This document shows, in pieces, positions 35,901-43,520 of a stretch of DNA of 48,801 nt. Both the position numbers and the translations under genes were made by a program. Below the pieces are notes generated by a model that worked only from the letters and a program-made list of their open reading frames with translations, was not told the DNA's origin and did not search any database. The stretch comes from Thermotogota bacterium (lineage in GTDB: Bacteria > Thermotogota > Thermotogae > Thermotogales > Thermotogaceae), in NCBI GenBank assembly GCA_030550515.1, contig JAUQPE010000026.1, positions 1 through 48,801 of the forward strand, in the 5' to 3' direction. The first letter of the stretch is position 1. Each line of letters opens with the position of its first letter.

Positions 35901-37102
35901 AATTTGCTCAATAGAATCTCTAGACCCTTTTTGATGAAGGGATCGCCTTCCACATCAACTTCTATCTCTTCTCTGGTCTCCGCATGTCTTTCCCTTTCCA
36001 CTCTCTCTTCAACCAATACGTCGGGTTCTATCCCCAACTTGTGTATGTCCCTACCAGACGGCGTGAAATAACGAGCTGTCGTCAAAAAGAGCACGCCACC
36101 GTTGCTCAGAGGGAACCCAGTTTGAACCGCTCCTTTTCCGAACGTCCTCCGCCCCACCACAATCGCGAGTCCGTGGTCTTTGAGTGCGCCGGTGAGTATC
36201 TCTGAGGCGGAGGCAGTGCCCTCGTTCACGAGTACCACCATGGGAACGTTTGGGTACTTGTTGCCGTAGGACTCGTAGACGTCTTCTTCTCCAAAACCAT
36301 TCCTCACCTTCAAGATCACCCCTTTATCCACAAACATGCTGGTAACGCTGAGCGCCGCATCGAGGTATCCACCTGGATTATCCCTCAAGTCGAGGAGAAG
36401 CCCTCGGACTCCCCTCTCGAATATCTTGTTCAAGGCGTTCCTCATGTCGTCCACTACCCTTTCGCCGAACCTGGTGATCCTCACGTACCCTATCCTTCCC
36501 TTCTCGGTTTCCACAAAGGAGTACAGCACCATCTTTATCTCTATCTTTTCCCTGACGATGGTGAACTCCAAGGTTTCTTCCCCTCTGACCACTTCGATCT
36601 TCACCGTCGTACCTGGCTCTCCCCTCAACTTGTTCACCGCCTCCATGTACGTCATCTTCGCAACGGGTTCTCCGTTTATCGTCACTATCAGGTCTCCAGA
36701 TTTCAAACCTGCCCTCCATGCCGGTGTTCCGTACATCGGGGCGATCACTTTTATGGCCTTTCGGTTGGAATCGTATGTGACCTCTATTCCAATACCCCCG
36801 TATTCTCCTTTCATCTCGATTTGGCTCTCTCTGTAAGTCTCTGGATCTTGATAATAGGAGAAATCGTCACCTATACCCTTGACTAGACCGTCTATCGCCG
36901 AGTTGATCAACTTGTTCAAATCCAGAGAGCTTCTGTCGTAGTAGTAATTCAGTATGATCGACAGGGAATCGAAAAACGGGCTAAGAGCTTTGTTCACCTG
37001 TTCGATGGTGAGGCTGGTTTTCGTGGATCCTCCAAGGATCAGAGTCAGAACGAGCACGAAGACGCTGACGAGAACAAACTGTGAAATCTGCCTCAACTTC
37101 AT
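35897..37102 (-). CDS. ctpA: Carboxyl-terminal processing protease
   Basis: Periplasmic serine protease of the S41A family. Signal/anchor helix at residues 7-25; S41 N-terminal helical part; PDZ domain near 90-170 (GGIGIEVTYD ... WRAGLKSGDLIVTINGEPV); catalytic Ser in EGTASASEIL and Lys in GRRTFGKGAVQT near residues 290-325. 401 residues, normal. The frame is open for 85 codons upstream, but those run through trmI; the ATG at 37102 behind GGAGGCGAG overlaps the trmI stop by four bases. Confidence 0.95.
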   Translation of the reverse strand: MKLRQISQFVLVSVFVLVLTLILGGSTKTSLTIEQVNKALSPFFDSLSIILNYYYDRSSLDLNKLINSAIDGLVKGIGDDFSYYQDPETYRESQIEMKGEYGGIGIEVTYDSNRKAIKVIAPMYGTPAWRAGLKSGDLIVTINGEPVAKMTYMEAVNKLRGEPGTTVKIEVVRGEETLEFTIVREKIEIKMVLYSFVETEKGRIGYVRITRFGERVVDDMRNALNKIFERGVRGLLLDLRDNPGGYLDAALSVTSMFVDKGVILKVRNGFGEEDVYESYGNKYPNVPMVVLVNEGTASASEILTGALKDHGLAIVVGRRTFGKGAVQTGFPLSNGGVLFLTTARYFTPSGRDIHKLGIEPDVLVEERVERERHAETREEIEVDVEGDPFIKKGLEILLSKL

Positions 37103-37893
37103 ATTCTCGCCTCCTTCTCTTTCACTTTCACGGCGAAGATCATGTAAGCCGTGTGAGCCACCATCCTGTCCACAGGTCTGAACCTCTCGTGGACAGGTTT
37201 GTAAGCCCTGAAAAGGCTCTCCCATACCTCCACTTTCACGAACGGGAGGTTGTTGATCTCCTTGAGGGTCTCCTGCACTTGGTTGGTCGTGGGACAGACG
37301 ACGGCGAACCTTCCTCCCCCTCTCAAGGCCTCCCAACAAACCTTTACGTAGTTCCACGGATCGGGCACGTCCAAAAAAAGAGCATCCACGTCTTTTTCGT
37401 CGAATCCCTCCCCTATGTCCTTGACTTTTATCTCAACCCTGTCCAAGAGCCCCCACTCTTTCAGATTTTCTCTGGCCAATTCCGCGAACTCTTTTCTCCT
37501 TTCATAAGCGAAAACCTTACCGGTCTTTCCTACGTGCCTCGCAAGAACAGCGCACATGGCGCCACTTCCTACCCCGCTGTCTATCACCTTGTCGCCTTCC
37601 TTCACGTCCAGCTTCAAAGCGATGTACGAAGAATCCTTTGGATAGACGATCTGTGTCCTTCGCTTCATCTTCATTATCTCCTCCAAGAGCGTAGGTCTCA
37701 GAATAAAGCCCACTTTCCCCGTGGAAGTTTTCACGACGTCGCCGTAATCTTTACCTATGAGCTCACCCAGATCGATGGTACCAAGGTGGGTGTGGAGTTT
37801 CTTCTCTTCAAGCCTTACAAGGTATTCCGAACCGTCTTGGAAGAGTATCAAGACCTTCTCCATCTGCTTCAACGTATCGGCCACTTTTCCCAC
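37099..37893 (-). CDS. trmI: tRNA (adenine-58-N1)-methyltransferase
   Basis: SAM-dependent enzyme that methylates A58 in the T-loop, a heat-stabilising modification. The family landmarks are MKRRTQIVYPKDSSYIALKLDVKEGDKVIDSGVGSGAMC (motif I), LFLDVPDPWNYVKVCWEALRGGGRF (motif IV with DVPDPW) and CPTTNQVQETL. 264 residues; the T. maritima structure is known. The start MGKVADTLK at 37893 agrees with my memory of that protein, although its GTG is close to the ribosome binding site; a GTG at 37884 is an alternative. Overlaps the end of the GerMN gene by 25 bases. Confidence 0.95.
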   Translation of the reverse strand: MGKVADTLKQMEKVLILFQDGSEYLVRLEEKKLHTHLGTIDLGELIGKDYGDVVKTSTGKVGFILRPTLLEEIMKMKRRTQIVYPKDSSYIALKLDVKEGDKVIDSGVGSGAMCAVLARHVGKTGKVFAYERRKEFAELARENLKEWGLLDRVEIKVKDIGEGFDEKDVDALFLDVPDPWNYVKVCWEALRGGGRFAVVCPTTNQVQETLKEINNLPFVKVEVWESLFRAYKPVHERFRPVDRMVAHTAYMIFAVKVKEKEARI

Positions 37894-38318
37894 ACCTCTC
37901 TGGGAAAACTGAACCTGATGTCGACGTACCTCACGAGCACGTTCTTTCTCTCGTCATCCACGATAAAATACACAGACGCCACGTTCCTGAAGTTCACAAA
38001 GATCGTGTACAGAACTTGGTGTAAGAAATACCTTTCTCCCTCAAAAGAAAAGCCTTTCAGTTTGTTCCCCTCGAGGTCGATGATCATGGTATTTCCAACA
38101 AAAAAGTAAGCTCTGAGCACACCCGATGGGACGTAGGTTCTCAAACCCTGTGGGGGCGAGGCGAGTTTTCGAAAAATGGCTGTCACCACATCTCCTTCCA
38201 CTTCAAAGGTTTTGATCACGGGTGACAACTTCTCGTTCAAGTAACACACCTTCACTTCAACCGCGAACAAGAACATCACGGCGATCAACGCAGAAGAGAT
38301 CGATAGAATTTTCCTCAT
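37869..38318 (-). CDS. GerMN-domain exported protein
   Basis: About 149 residues: a signal peptide (LSISSALIAVMFLFAVE) and a single GerMN domain (VCYLNEKLSPV ... LASPPQGLRTYVPSGV ... MIIDLEGNKLKGF ... FRNVASVYFIVDDE), the fold found in the spore germination/peptidoglycan protein GerM and in lipoproteins LpqB/YjbA-like. The usual Cys of lipoprotein GerM is not at a lipobox here. It is placed between an amidase-like protein and trmI. A cell-envelope role is likely; the organism group does not form spores. GTG at 38321 is an equally possible start. Confidence 0.78.
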   Translation of the reverse strand: MRKILSISSALIAVMFLFAVEVKVCYLNEKLSPVIKTFEVEGDVVTAIFRKLASPPQGLRTYVPSGVLRAYFFVGNTMIIDLEGNKLKGFSFEGERYFLHQVLYTIFVNFRNVASVYFIVDDERKNVLVRYVDIRFSFPREVWEKWPIR

Positions 38319-39226
38319 CACTGCATCACCTTTTCTATGATTTCTAAGAGTTTTTCTCTCTCTTGCTCGCTACGAACCAACACCAACACGCCTACGCCTC
38401 CAAGAGGCAGGTCGTATATGGGACACTCCTCAACCTTGTAGTTCATGGACTGGGCTATCTCTTGTGCGAGTTTTTTGGATTGAGAGTAAGAGACGAAATC
38501 CAACCCCTTGAGATCTCTCGTGTAATTTCTGTAGATGACCCGCCCATCGCCGTATCCTATCAAAAACACCACTCTTTTCTCGTGAGGATCCACTTTTTCA
38601 CCTAAATCTTTGACCAAGTAATCTCGCCTTGCGGGTGTTTCCAACATAACTCTCACTTGGCCCGGTTCCTCGGCAATTTTTGCAATTCTCATACCTCGCT
38701 CTTCAAGTCTATAAAGGATCGTTTTCGGAGGAACGGTCTCCTGCTTAAACTTCAACCAAGACGCGGCAACGATCTTCAAGGTCCCCGAATCTTCCAAAAC
38801 GTCGAAACGCCTGACACCCCTGAAATCGATCTGTACCGTTTTTTCTAACTCTTTCACCGCCAAAATCTCACAGTCCACGATGTAAACTTTACCATCGTTT
38901 TGAACGTACTCGATCCCAAAACGTTTGAGCACGTCCACGGGGACCCCATCCGCTAGGATTCTCTCGTCGTCAAGTACGTATATACCATCAGTGTGCAAGA
39001 GAACGTGTTTTCTAAACTCAACATACCTCATACTACCGATGGTTCCTTCTTTGAAAGAATCGTCTTGAAACGCACTGGAGATGTAGGACAACACCTTCCT
39101 CACATCCTCGAAACCCAAATGAAACTCTGTCGTCCTCACGAGGACCTCGTTTCCGGCAAATATTTCGATGGAAAAAGCGAGGGAAGATAACCCCAACACC
39201 ACGATCACGATCATCAGTTTCTTCAT
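38318..39226 (-). CDS. Exported AMIN/N-acetylmuramoyl-amidase-like protein lacking zinc ligands
   Basis: 302 residues with a signal peptide (residues 1-20). The middle resembles an AMIN domain (EKTVQIDFRGVRRFDVLED ... RIAKIAEEPGQVRVMLETPARRDYLV). The last 90 residues look like amidase type 3: VVFLIGYGDGR at the place of the DPGHGG strand, SQSKKLAQEIAQSM in the helix, and GVGVLVLVRSEQEREKL near the end. The zinc-binding His and Glu residues of active amidases are not seen, so it may be a non-catalytic regulator. Family call is tentative. It overlaps the uridine-kinase gene by one base, and the GerMN gene too. Confidence 0.6.
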   Translation of the reverse strand: MKKLMIVIVVLGLSSLAFSIEIFAGNEVLVRTTEFHLGFEDVRKVLSYISSAFQDDSFKEGTIGSMRYVEFRKHVLLHTDGIYVLDDERILADGVPVDVLKRFGIEYVQNDGKVYIVDCEILAVKELEKTVQIDFRGVRRFDVLEDSGTLKIVAASWLKFKQETVPPKTILYRLEERGMRIAKIAEEPGQVRVMLETPARRDYLVKDLGEKVDPHEKRVVFLIGYGDGRVIYRNYTRDLKGLDFVSYSQSKKLAQEIAQSMNYKVEECPIYDLPLGGVGVLVLVRSEQEREKLLEIIEKVMQ

Positions 39227-40893
39227 CAATATTTGAATACACTCCTCCCTATGAATTCCCTAAGAATGGACTTGTCCGGCACGTCCTCCACGTTGGTTAT
39301 GGGAAGGAAGAAATCGAGAAGCTTGAGCAACCTGAGGGCTTCCGAATACTCTTGAGAGTCTTCTGGAACCTGTATCAACAAGGACTCGGCGAATATTTTC
39401 AGGATTGGGATCTCGTAGATCAAGGCGGAGTTGAACATGACGTCCGCTTCTTCTTGGTATGGGAAGATGTACCTCTCCTCACCTTTTCTCACGTTTGGCC
39501 AGTTCTTCAAAGTTTCCCAAGCACTGTAACCTCTGAACTTGTGGTCTCTTACGATCCTCCTTATGAGGCGTGTGTCCGTCGTGGAGAACCTGTTGTGGTC
39601 GTCTATGTTCAAGTGGGTCAAGGCGCTCACGTATATCTTGTACTTTTGGTCTCTCGGCACAGCTTCGGTGAGTCTTTCGTTCAGACCGTGTATGCCTTCG
39701 ACCAGGAGGACGTTGTTCTTGCCGAGTTTCACGGGTTTACCTTTCACCCTCTTGCCCAACTTGAAGTTGAACTTCGGTATCTCCACTTCCTTCCCTTCCA
39801 AAAGCTCCTTGAGATGCTGGTTGAAGAGAGCGACGTCCAAGGCGTCTATGGAATCGAAATCGTAGTTCCCCTCTTCGTCTCTAGGAGTCTTCTCCCTGTC
39901 GACGAAGTAGTCGTCCAAGGAGATGGCAACTGGCTCCAGACCGTTTATCTTGAGTTGAATCGATAATCGCTTGGCGAACGTGGTCTTCCCAGATGAAGAG
40001 GGACCCGCGATCAGTATCAAGCGTACACCCTTTCGGCTTGAGATCTCGTCAGCTATGTCGGCGATCTTTTTCTCGTGCAGGGCTTCCGCAAGGAGCATCA
40101 ACTCCGCCACTTTTCTTTCCCCTTGAGTGATGATGTTGTTCAAATCCGAGACGTACTCTATCTCCAAAACGTCCAACCACCTTGCGTATTCCAGAAAGAC
40201 CTTAGAGAGTTTTGGCATCTCTATCTTTGGAACCTCACCCGTTCGTGGATCGGGATGCACGAGCACGAACCCATGACTGTAAGGTTGAACTGAGAAGACC
40301 TCCAACCTTCCGGTGGATGGTGGGAGGTACCCGTAGAAGTACGCCCAGAATCCATCACAGTGGTAGAGCTTTACGGTTCTTTTCTTCCTGTACTTGAAGA
40401 GTTCTACTGTCTTTTGAAGCCCCTCTTGCGAGAGGATCTTCCGAGCCTCGTCTTTGTAGAACGTTTTCTTCTCTATCGGGAGGTCTTTCTTCACCAACCC
40501 TCGCATCGTCTCTTCTAGTTTTTCGATCTCCTCCTTGCTTGGAACGTGTAGACTTTCGTTTTCGAAGATTTCGCAGTATATACCCTCCCCGAGGGAATGC
40601 AGGACTTTGAGGCGCCAATTTGGGTTCAACTTTCTCAAAGCACAACTTGCCAGAAATATCAAACCTCTTTGGTATATCCTCAATCCATCCGGATCCGTGA
40701 GATCGATGAAACGTAGTTCTCCCCCTCTATCCAAAGGTTTGAACAATTCCACGATTTTGTTTTTCACTTTAGCGGCAAGTATCTTGTACTTGAAGTATCT
40801 TTGGTACTCCTCGGCTAAACGGAGTAGGTTTTCGCCTTTTCTCAACGAAACGCTCCTACCGTCCAACTTGGAGAAGAGGACGATCTTTTCCAT
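39226..40893 (-). CDS. Uridine kinase/phosphoribulokinase domain fused to ThrRS-like N-terminal domains
   Basis: 555 residues. The kinase half has P-loop LILIAGPSSSGKTTFAKRLS near residue 290, the DDYFVDREKTPRDEEGNYDFDS phosphate-acceptor region, and the HYxD-like VEGIHGLNERLT. The N-terminal 200 residues resemble the TGS plus editing-associated (SAD) domains of threonyl-tRNA synthetase (LRFIDLTDPDGLRIYQRGLIF ... HSLGEGIYCEI ... FYKDEARKILSQEGL), but the editing HxxxH is replaced. This fused form is known from Thermotogales and clostridia, annotated as uridine kinase-like. ATG behind AAGGAGGAAG; first gene of the long minus-strand operon. Confidence 0.88.
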   Translation of the reverse strand: MEKIVLFSKLDGRSVSLRKGENLLRLAEEYQRYFKYKILAAKVKNKIVELFKPLDRGGELRFIDLTDPDGLRIYQRGLIFLASCALRKLNPNWRLKVLHSLGEGIYCEIFENESLHVPSKEEIEKLEETMRGLVKKDLPIEKKTFYKDEARKILSQEGLQKTVELFKYRKKRTVKLYHCDGFWAYFYGYLPPSTGRLEVFSVQPYSHGFVLVHPDPRTGEVPKIEMPKLSKVFLEYARWLDVLEIEYVSDLNNIITQGERKVAELMLLAEALHEKKIADIADEISSRKGVRLILIAGPSSSGKTTFAKRLSIQLKINGLEPVAISLDDYFVDREKTPRDEEGNYDFDSIDALDVALFNQHLKELLEGKEVEIPKFNFKLGKRVKGKPVKLGKNNVLLVEGIHGLNERLTEAVPRDQKYKIYVSALTHLNIDDHNRFSTTDTRLIRRIVRDHKFRGYSAWETLKNWPNVRKGEERYIFPYQEEADVMFNSALIYEIPILKIFAESLLIQVPEDSQEYSEALRLLKLLDFFLPITNVEDVPDKSILREFIGRSVFKY

Positions 40894-40905
40894 GCGTCTT
40901 CCTCC

Positions 40906-40941
40906 TTGAAAATCCCTCCCCGCAATGGTAAAATTATATCA
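40906..40941. promoter_or_regulatory. Overlapping divergent promoters (tRNA-Gln, plus; uridine kinase operon, minus)
   Basis: Plus strand: TTGAAA (40906-40911), 17-base spacer, TAAAAT (40929-40934), about 20 bases before tRNA-Gln. Minus strand: extended -10 TGATATAAT (40941-40933) in front of the kinase gene; its -35 would fall in the tRNA gene and is not recognisable. The two -10 boxes overlap, so the two promoters should compete for polymerase. Confidence 0.65.
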
Positions 40942-40954
40942 CGAAGAGGAGCGT

Positions 40955-41029
40955 TGGGGCGTGGCCAAGCGGTAAGGCGGCGGACTTTGGATCCGCTAAT
41001 CGGTGGTTCGAATCCACCCGCCCCAGCCA
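40955..41029 (+). tRNA. tRNA-Gln (UUG)
   Basis: 75-base cloverleaf with encoded CCA. Acceptor TGGGGCG pairs with CGCCCCA; anticodon loop CTTTGGA in the stem GCGGA/TCCGC gives anticodon UUG; T-arm GGTGGTTCGAATCCACC. First pair U1:A72 is typical of tRNA-Gln. Confidence 0.95.
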
Positions 41030-41030
41030 A

Positions 41031-41051
41031 AACCCCCCTCCCCGGGGGGTT
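41031..41051. terminator. Shared bidirectional terminator of tRNA-Gln and the GH4 gene
   Basis: Perfect eight-base stem AACCCCCC / GGGGGGTT with a five-base loop. On the plus strand it is followed by ACCTCTTTT, on the minus strand by TTTTGG. It starts two bases after the tRNA CCA end and its far arm touches the stop codon of the convergent glycosidase gene. Confidence 0.75.
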
Positions 41052-42462
41052 ACCTCTTTTCGAAGTACCTCCTCAGTTCCTCGTTGAACGGCAAACTCAA
41101 AATCTCGTCCAACACTGCACACACTTGTTCGTAGGAACGCGTTCTGGGGTCCCTGATGAGTATTTCCTCGAGTACCCTCCTGTCTCCAGACACGAACGCT
41201 TCCAAGTACCACTCCATCCTCAACACCCTGGGCCAAAGGAAGAACTTTTTGATCCTCTCCGTCAGGTCCGGTTCTACTTTCTCCCTATGGATGCCATCTT
41301 TGTCCACGATCACGGGAAGCTCCATGATCAGGTCGTCTGGAAACCCTTTCACGGCTCCCATGTTCTCCACATTCAGGAAGAGCCTGACCTTTTTCCCGTT
41401 CGCGATCGCGTTTATGAAAGGTACGTGCTGTTCTCCGCTCAATTGGCCTTTTCTGAAGAACTCGGGCCACTCCTCGGTGAGATTCAACCTTGGGTTTACG
41501 AGGACTTCTTCGGCGAGTTTTAAAAGCTTTTCTCTTGTTTTTCTCAGTGCTTCGTGGAGTTTTGGCCTTTCGATTTCGTTGTCTATCCCTCCAAACTCCC
41601 CGTACCACTTCTTTTTCGTCTCGAGGTTGTAGTGGTACTTCCAGCTACCGTTTCTGACCGTATCTCCTATGGGAAGCATGCCGTAGAACTTGTACATGTC
41701 GATGGCCGCAGGAGAAAGTTGCACGTCCCATGGACTCTTGGATCTCCACTCGTGCGAACGCTTCTCTATCCACTCGTCCAAGAGTTTGTAGGCGTTTTCT
41801 CCCTTGTAAAGGAACCTGTTCAACCATATCCCGTGGTTGACGCCTGCGACCTGCCAGTCCACCTCCTCCGGGTTCAATCCCAATTCCCTGAAGACCTCGT
41901 AGACGCCCGCCACACCATGACAGAAACCCACGATGTTGGCTTCTGCGAGCCTTTTCACCGCCTGGGTGATCTCAAAAACCGGATTGGCTGTCTGCATGAG
42001 ATACGCCTTTGGTGCCAACCGTTCCATCCTTCTGGCAATATCCAAAGCCAGTTTGACGTCTGGATAGGATGCGAGGACGTAGGTGTAAGTGGAGACCATG
42101 TTGAACTCTTGGGCGTCTATTCCTCTGTAGTAACCGTGTTTCTCACCTATCTCCGTGACGATCTCCCACCTCTGAAACCCGTCCTCGTGGTAACGTGGAT
42201 CGTATGGGTAAGCGGTGTTTATTATGAAATCCGCCCCCTCCACAGCTTCGTCTAGATCTTTCGTCTTCACTATCCTGATGGGAGAGCCGAGCTCATGTGC
42301 GTATTTGTTTGCGAGAATGTAGGAAGCGTTGAGACGCCTTTCGTTTATGTCCATCAGAAAGACTCGTGTGTCCTCGTTGGAAAGCTCCTCCGTTTGGGCT
42401 ATATCGCCGACGATCTGGAGGGCAAATCTCACACTTCCTGCTCCGATTATAGAGATCTTCAA
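41050..42462 (-). CDS. Family 4 glycoside hydrolase, probable alpha-glucuronidase
   Basis: NAD- and metal-dependent glycosidase. The N-terminal Rossmann motif is SIIGAGSVRF; the metal-binding cysteine motif is CHGV (in IVGFCHGVAGVYEV, near residue 175), and the second metal His is in VNHGIWLNRF near 205. Within GH4, CHGx is the form found in alpha-glucuronidases as opposed to CHSV (alpha-glucosidase/galactosidase), from published motif comparisons as I recall them. About 470 residues. The first possible GTG (42471) overlaps the ribosome binding site; the TTG at 42462, eight bases after GGGAGG, begins at the first beta strand and is preferred. Likely acts on glucuronoxylan fragments in the cytoplasm (no signal peptide). 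Confidence 0.9.
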   Translation of the reverse strand: MKISIIGAGSVRFALQIVGDIAQTEELSNEDTRVFLMDINERRLNASYILANKYAHELGSPIRIVKTKDLDEAVEGADFIINTAYPYDPRYHEDGFQRWEIVTEIGEKHGYYRGIDAQEFNMVSTYTYVLASYPDVKLALDIARRMERLAPKAYLMQTANPVFEITQAVKRLAEANIVGFCHGVAGVYEVFRELGLNPEEVDWQVAGVNHGIWLNRFLYKGENAYKLLDEWIEKRSHEWRSKSPWDVQLSPAAIDMYKFYGMLPIGDTVRNGSWKYHYNLETKKKWYGEFGGIDNEIERPKLHEALRKTREKLLKLAEEVLVNPRLNLTEEWPEFFRKGQLSGEQHVPFINAIANGKKVRLFLNVENMGAVKGFPDDLIMELPVIVDKDGIHREKVEPDLTERIKKFFLWPRVLRMEWYLEAFVSGDRRVLEEILIRDPRTRSYEQVCAVLDEILSLPFNEELRRYFEKR

Positions 42463-42473
42463 CTTCCCCACCT

Positions 42474-42512
42474 CCCAAAAAATAAGGGTCTCGGTTGTTC
42501 ACCGAGACCCCA
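42474..42512 (-). terminator. Terminator after spoVS
   Basis: On the minus strand the ten-base stem GGGTCTCGGT / ACCGAGACCC around a five-base loop is followed by TTATTTTTT. It lies 19 bases after the spoVS stop and directly before the ribosome binding site of the GH4 gene, so GH4 expression depends on readthrough or a promoter not visible here. Confidence 0.8.
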
Positions 42513-42530
42513 TGGATCGAAAACCATTTT

Positions 42531-42794
42531 TCACTCCTTCGGGAAAACGATGAACTTGATTGCTGTTCTGGTCTCGCCGTTGATCTGGACTTCCGTGAAA
42601 GCTGGTACGCAGACCAAGTTGATACCGCTGGGAGCCAAATAACCTCTTGCGATCGCAATGGCCTTCACCGCTTGGTTCACGGCCCCTGCTCCGATCGCCT
42701 GAAGCTCCGCTTTTCCTCTTTCCCTTATAACGCCTGCAAGGGCTCCTGCTACCTTGTTTGGATTTGAACTGGAAGCAACTTTGAGTACTTCCAT
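42531..42794 (-). CDS. spoVS: Stage V sporulation protein S family
   Basis: 87-residue nucleic-acid-binding protein of the SpoVS/Alba-like fold. Almost the whole chain matches the conserved family (EVLKVASSSNPNKVAGALAG ... QAIGAGAVNQAVKAIAIARG ... SGINLVCVPAFTEVQINGE). In Bacillus it affects septation and spore-coat formation; here it occurs in a lineage without spores, where its role is unknown. GAGGAGGTAAG precedes the ATG. It is located 57 bases downstream of a tRNA operon without an intervening terminator, so it is probably transcribed from the tRNA promoter. Confidence 0.95.
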   Translation of the reverse strand: MEVLKVASSSNPNKVAGALAGVIRERGKAELQAIGAGAVNQAVKAIAIARGYLAPSGINLVCVPAFTEVQINGETRTAIKFIVFPKE

Positions 42795-42851
42795 GAACTC
42801 TTACCTCCTCTACCATGATGTGTATGTTGTGGTATTACATTCATCGCCAGG

Positions 42852-42928
42852 TGGCGCGCCCGGCAGGACTTGAACCCGCAACCATCGGATCCGAAGTCCG
42901 ACGCTCTATCCAATTGAGCTACGGGCGC
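42852..42928 (-). tRNA. tRNA-Arg (UCG)
   Basis: 77 bases with encoded CCA. Acceptor GCGCCCG/CGGGCGC, anticodon loop CTTCGGA in stem TCGGA/TCCGA giving UCG. Fourth and last tRNA of the minus-strand cluster. Confidence 0.94.
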
Positions 42929-42933
42929 GTTCC

Positions 42934-43010
42934 TGGGGTGACCAGCGGGATTCGAACCCGCGACCACCTGATCCACAGTCAGGCGCTCTACCAGCTGAGC
43001 TATGGTCACC
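42934..43010 (-). tRNA. tRNA-His (GUG)
   Basis: Anticodon loop CTGTGGA in stem CCTGA/TCAGG gives GUG. The histidine identity element, an extra G at -1 opposite C73, is encoded in the gene (coordinate 43010). CCA is encoded. Confidence 0.95.
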
Positions 43011-43018
43011 ACGATATC

Positions 43019-43095
43019 TGGCGCGCCCGGTGGGAGTCGAACCCACAGCCCTCGGATTAGAAATCCGATGCTCTATCCTGTTGAGCTACGGGCGC
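43019..43095 (-). tRNA. tRNA-Arg (UCU)
   Basis: 77 bases with encoded CCA. Anticodon loop TTTCTAA in stem TCGGA/TCCGA gives UCU, reading AGA/AGG, the major arginine codons of this gene set. Acceptor GCGCCCG is identical to that of tRNA-Arg(UCG). Confidence 0.95.
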
Positions 43096-43098
43096 AAC

Positions 43099-43173
43099 TG
43101 GAGCGGGCGACGGGATTCGAACCCGCAACCCTCGGCTTGGAAGGCCGATGCTCTACCGTTGAGCTACACCCGC
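43099..43173 (-). tRNA. tRNA-Gly (UCC)
   Basis: 75 bases with encoded CCA. Acceptor GCGGGTG/CGCCCGC with a G:U-type position, anticodon loop CTTCCAA in stem TCGGC/GCCGA gives UCC. First gene of the minus-strand tRNA cluster, 20 bases after the promoter. Confidence 0.95.
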
Positions 43174-43200
43174 CCATCAAAGACCCCACAGGCACTAAAA

Positions 43201-43229
43201 ATATTATCACAATGCCCTTCAAGAGTCAA
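43201..43229 (-). promoter_or_regulatory. Promoter of the Gly-Arg-His-Arg tRNA/spoVS operon
   Basis: Minus strand: TTGACT (43229-43224), 17-base spacer, TAATAT (43206-43201). The tRNA-Gly gene starts 28 bases downstream. The rest of the gap to 43378 has no gene; I see only an imperfect repeat of GCGGGATAACTCGC and GCGGAGTTATCC around 43290-43370. Confidence 0.75.
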
Positions 43230-43378
43230 GGTTAAGCACCTTTCCGAATGGGTTATGGAATGTTCCTCTTCACCTCGGAGTTTTTTCTGCGGGATAACTC
43301 GCAAAAACGCGGTCCGTTTCGACACACAATAAGATTGAACTAATTCATGCGAGAAAAGGGAGAAACGCGGAGTTATCC

Positions 43379-43407
43379 TTGAACGAGGTGAGGTTTACGT
43401 GTATAAT
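43379..43407 (+). promoter_or_regulatory. Promoter of the Ser-Arg tRNA pair
   Basis: TTGAAC (43379-43384), 17-base spacer and perfect TATAAT (43402-43407), 13 bases before tRNA-Ser. A strong sigma-A-type promoter. Confidence 0.8.
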
Positions 43408-43420
43408 ATATGACGGCGGT

Positions 43421-43510
<90 letters not shown>

Positions 43511-43520
43511 GCTTTTTTAG

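Noticed and set aside
42749-43332. Short frames over the tRNA cluster with products such as QLDRASDFGSDGCGF
   Set aside because: These are the well-known spurious translations of antisense tRNA genes.
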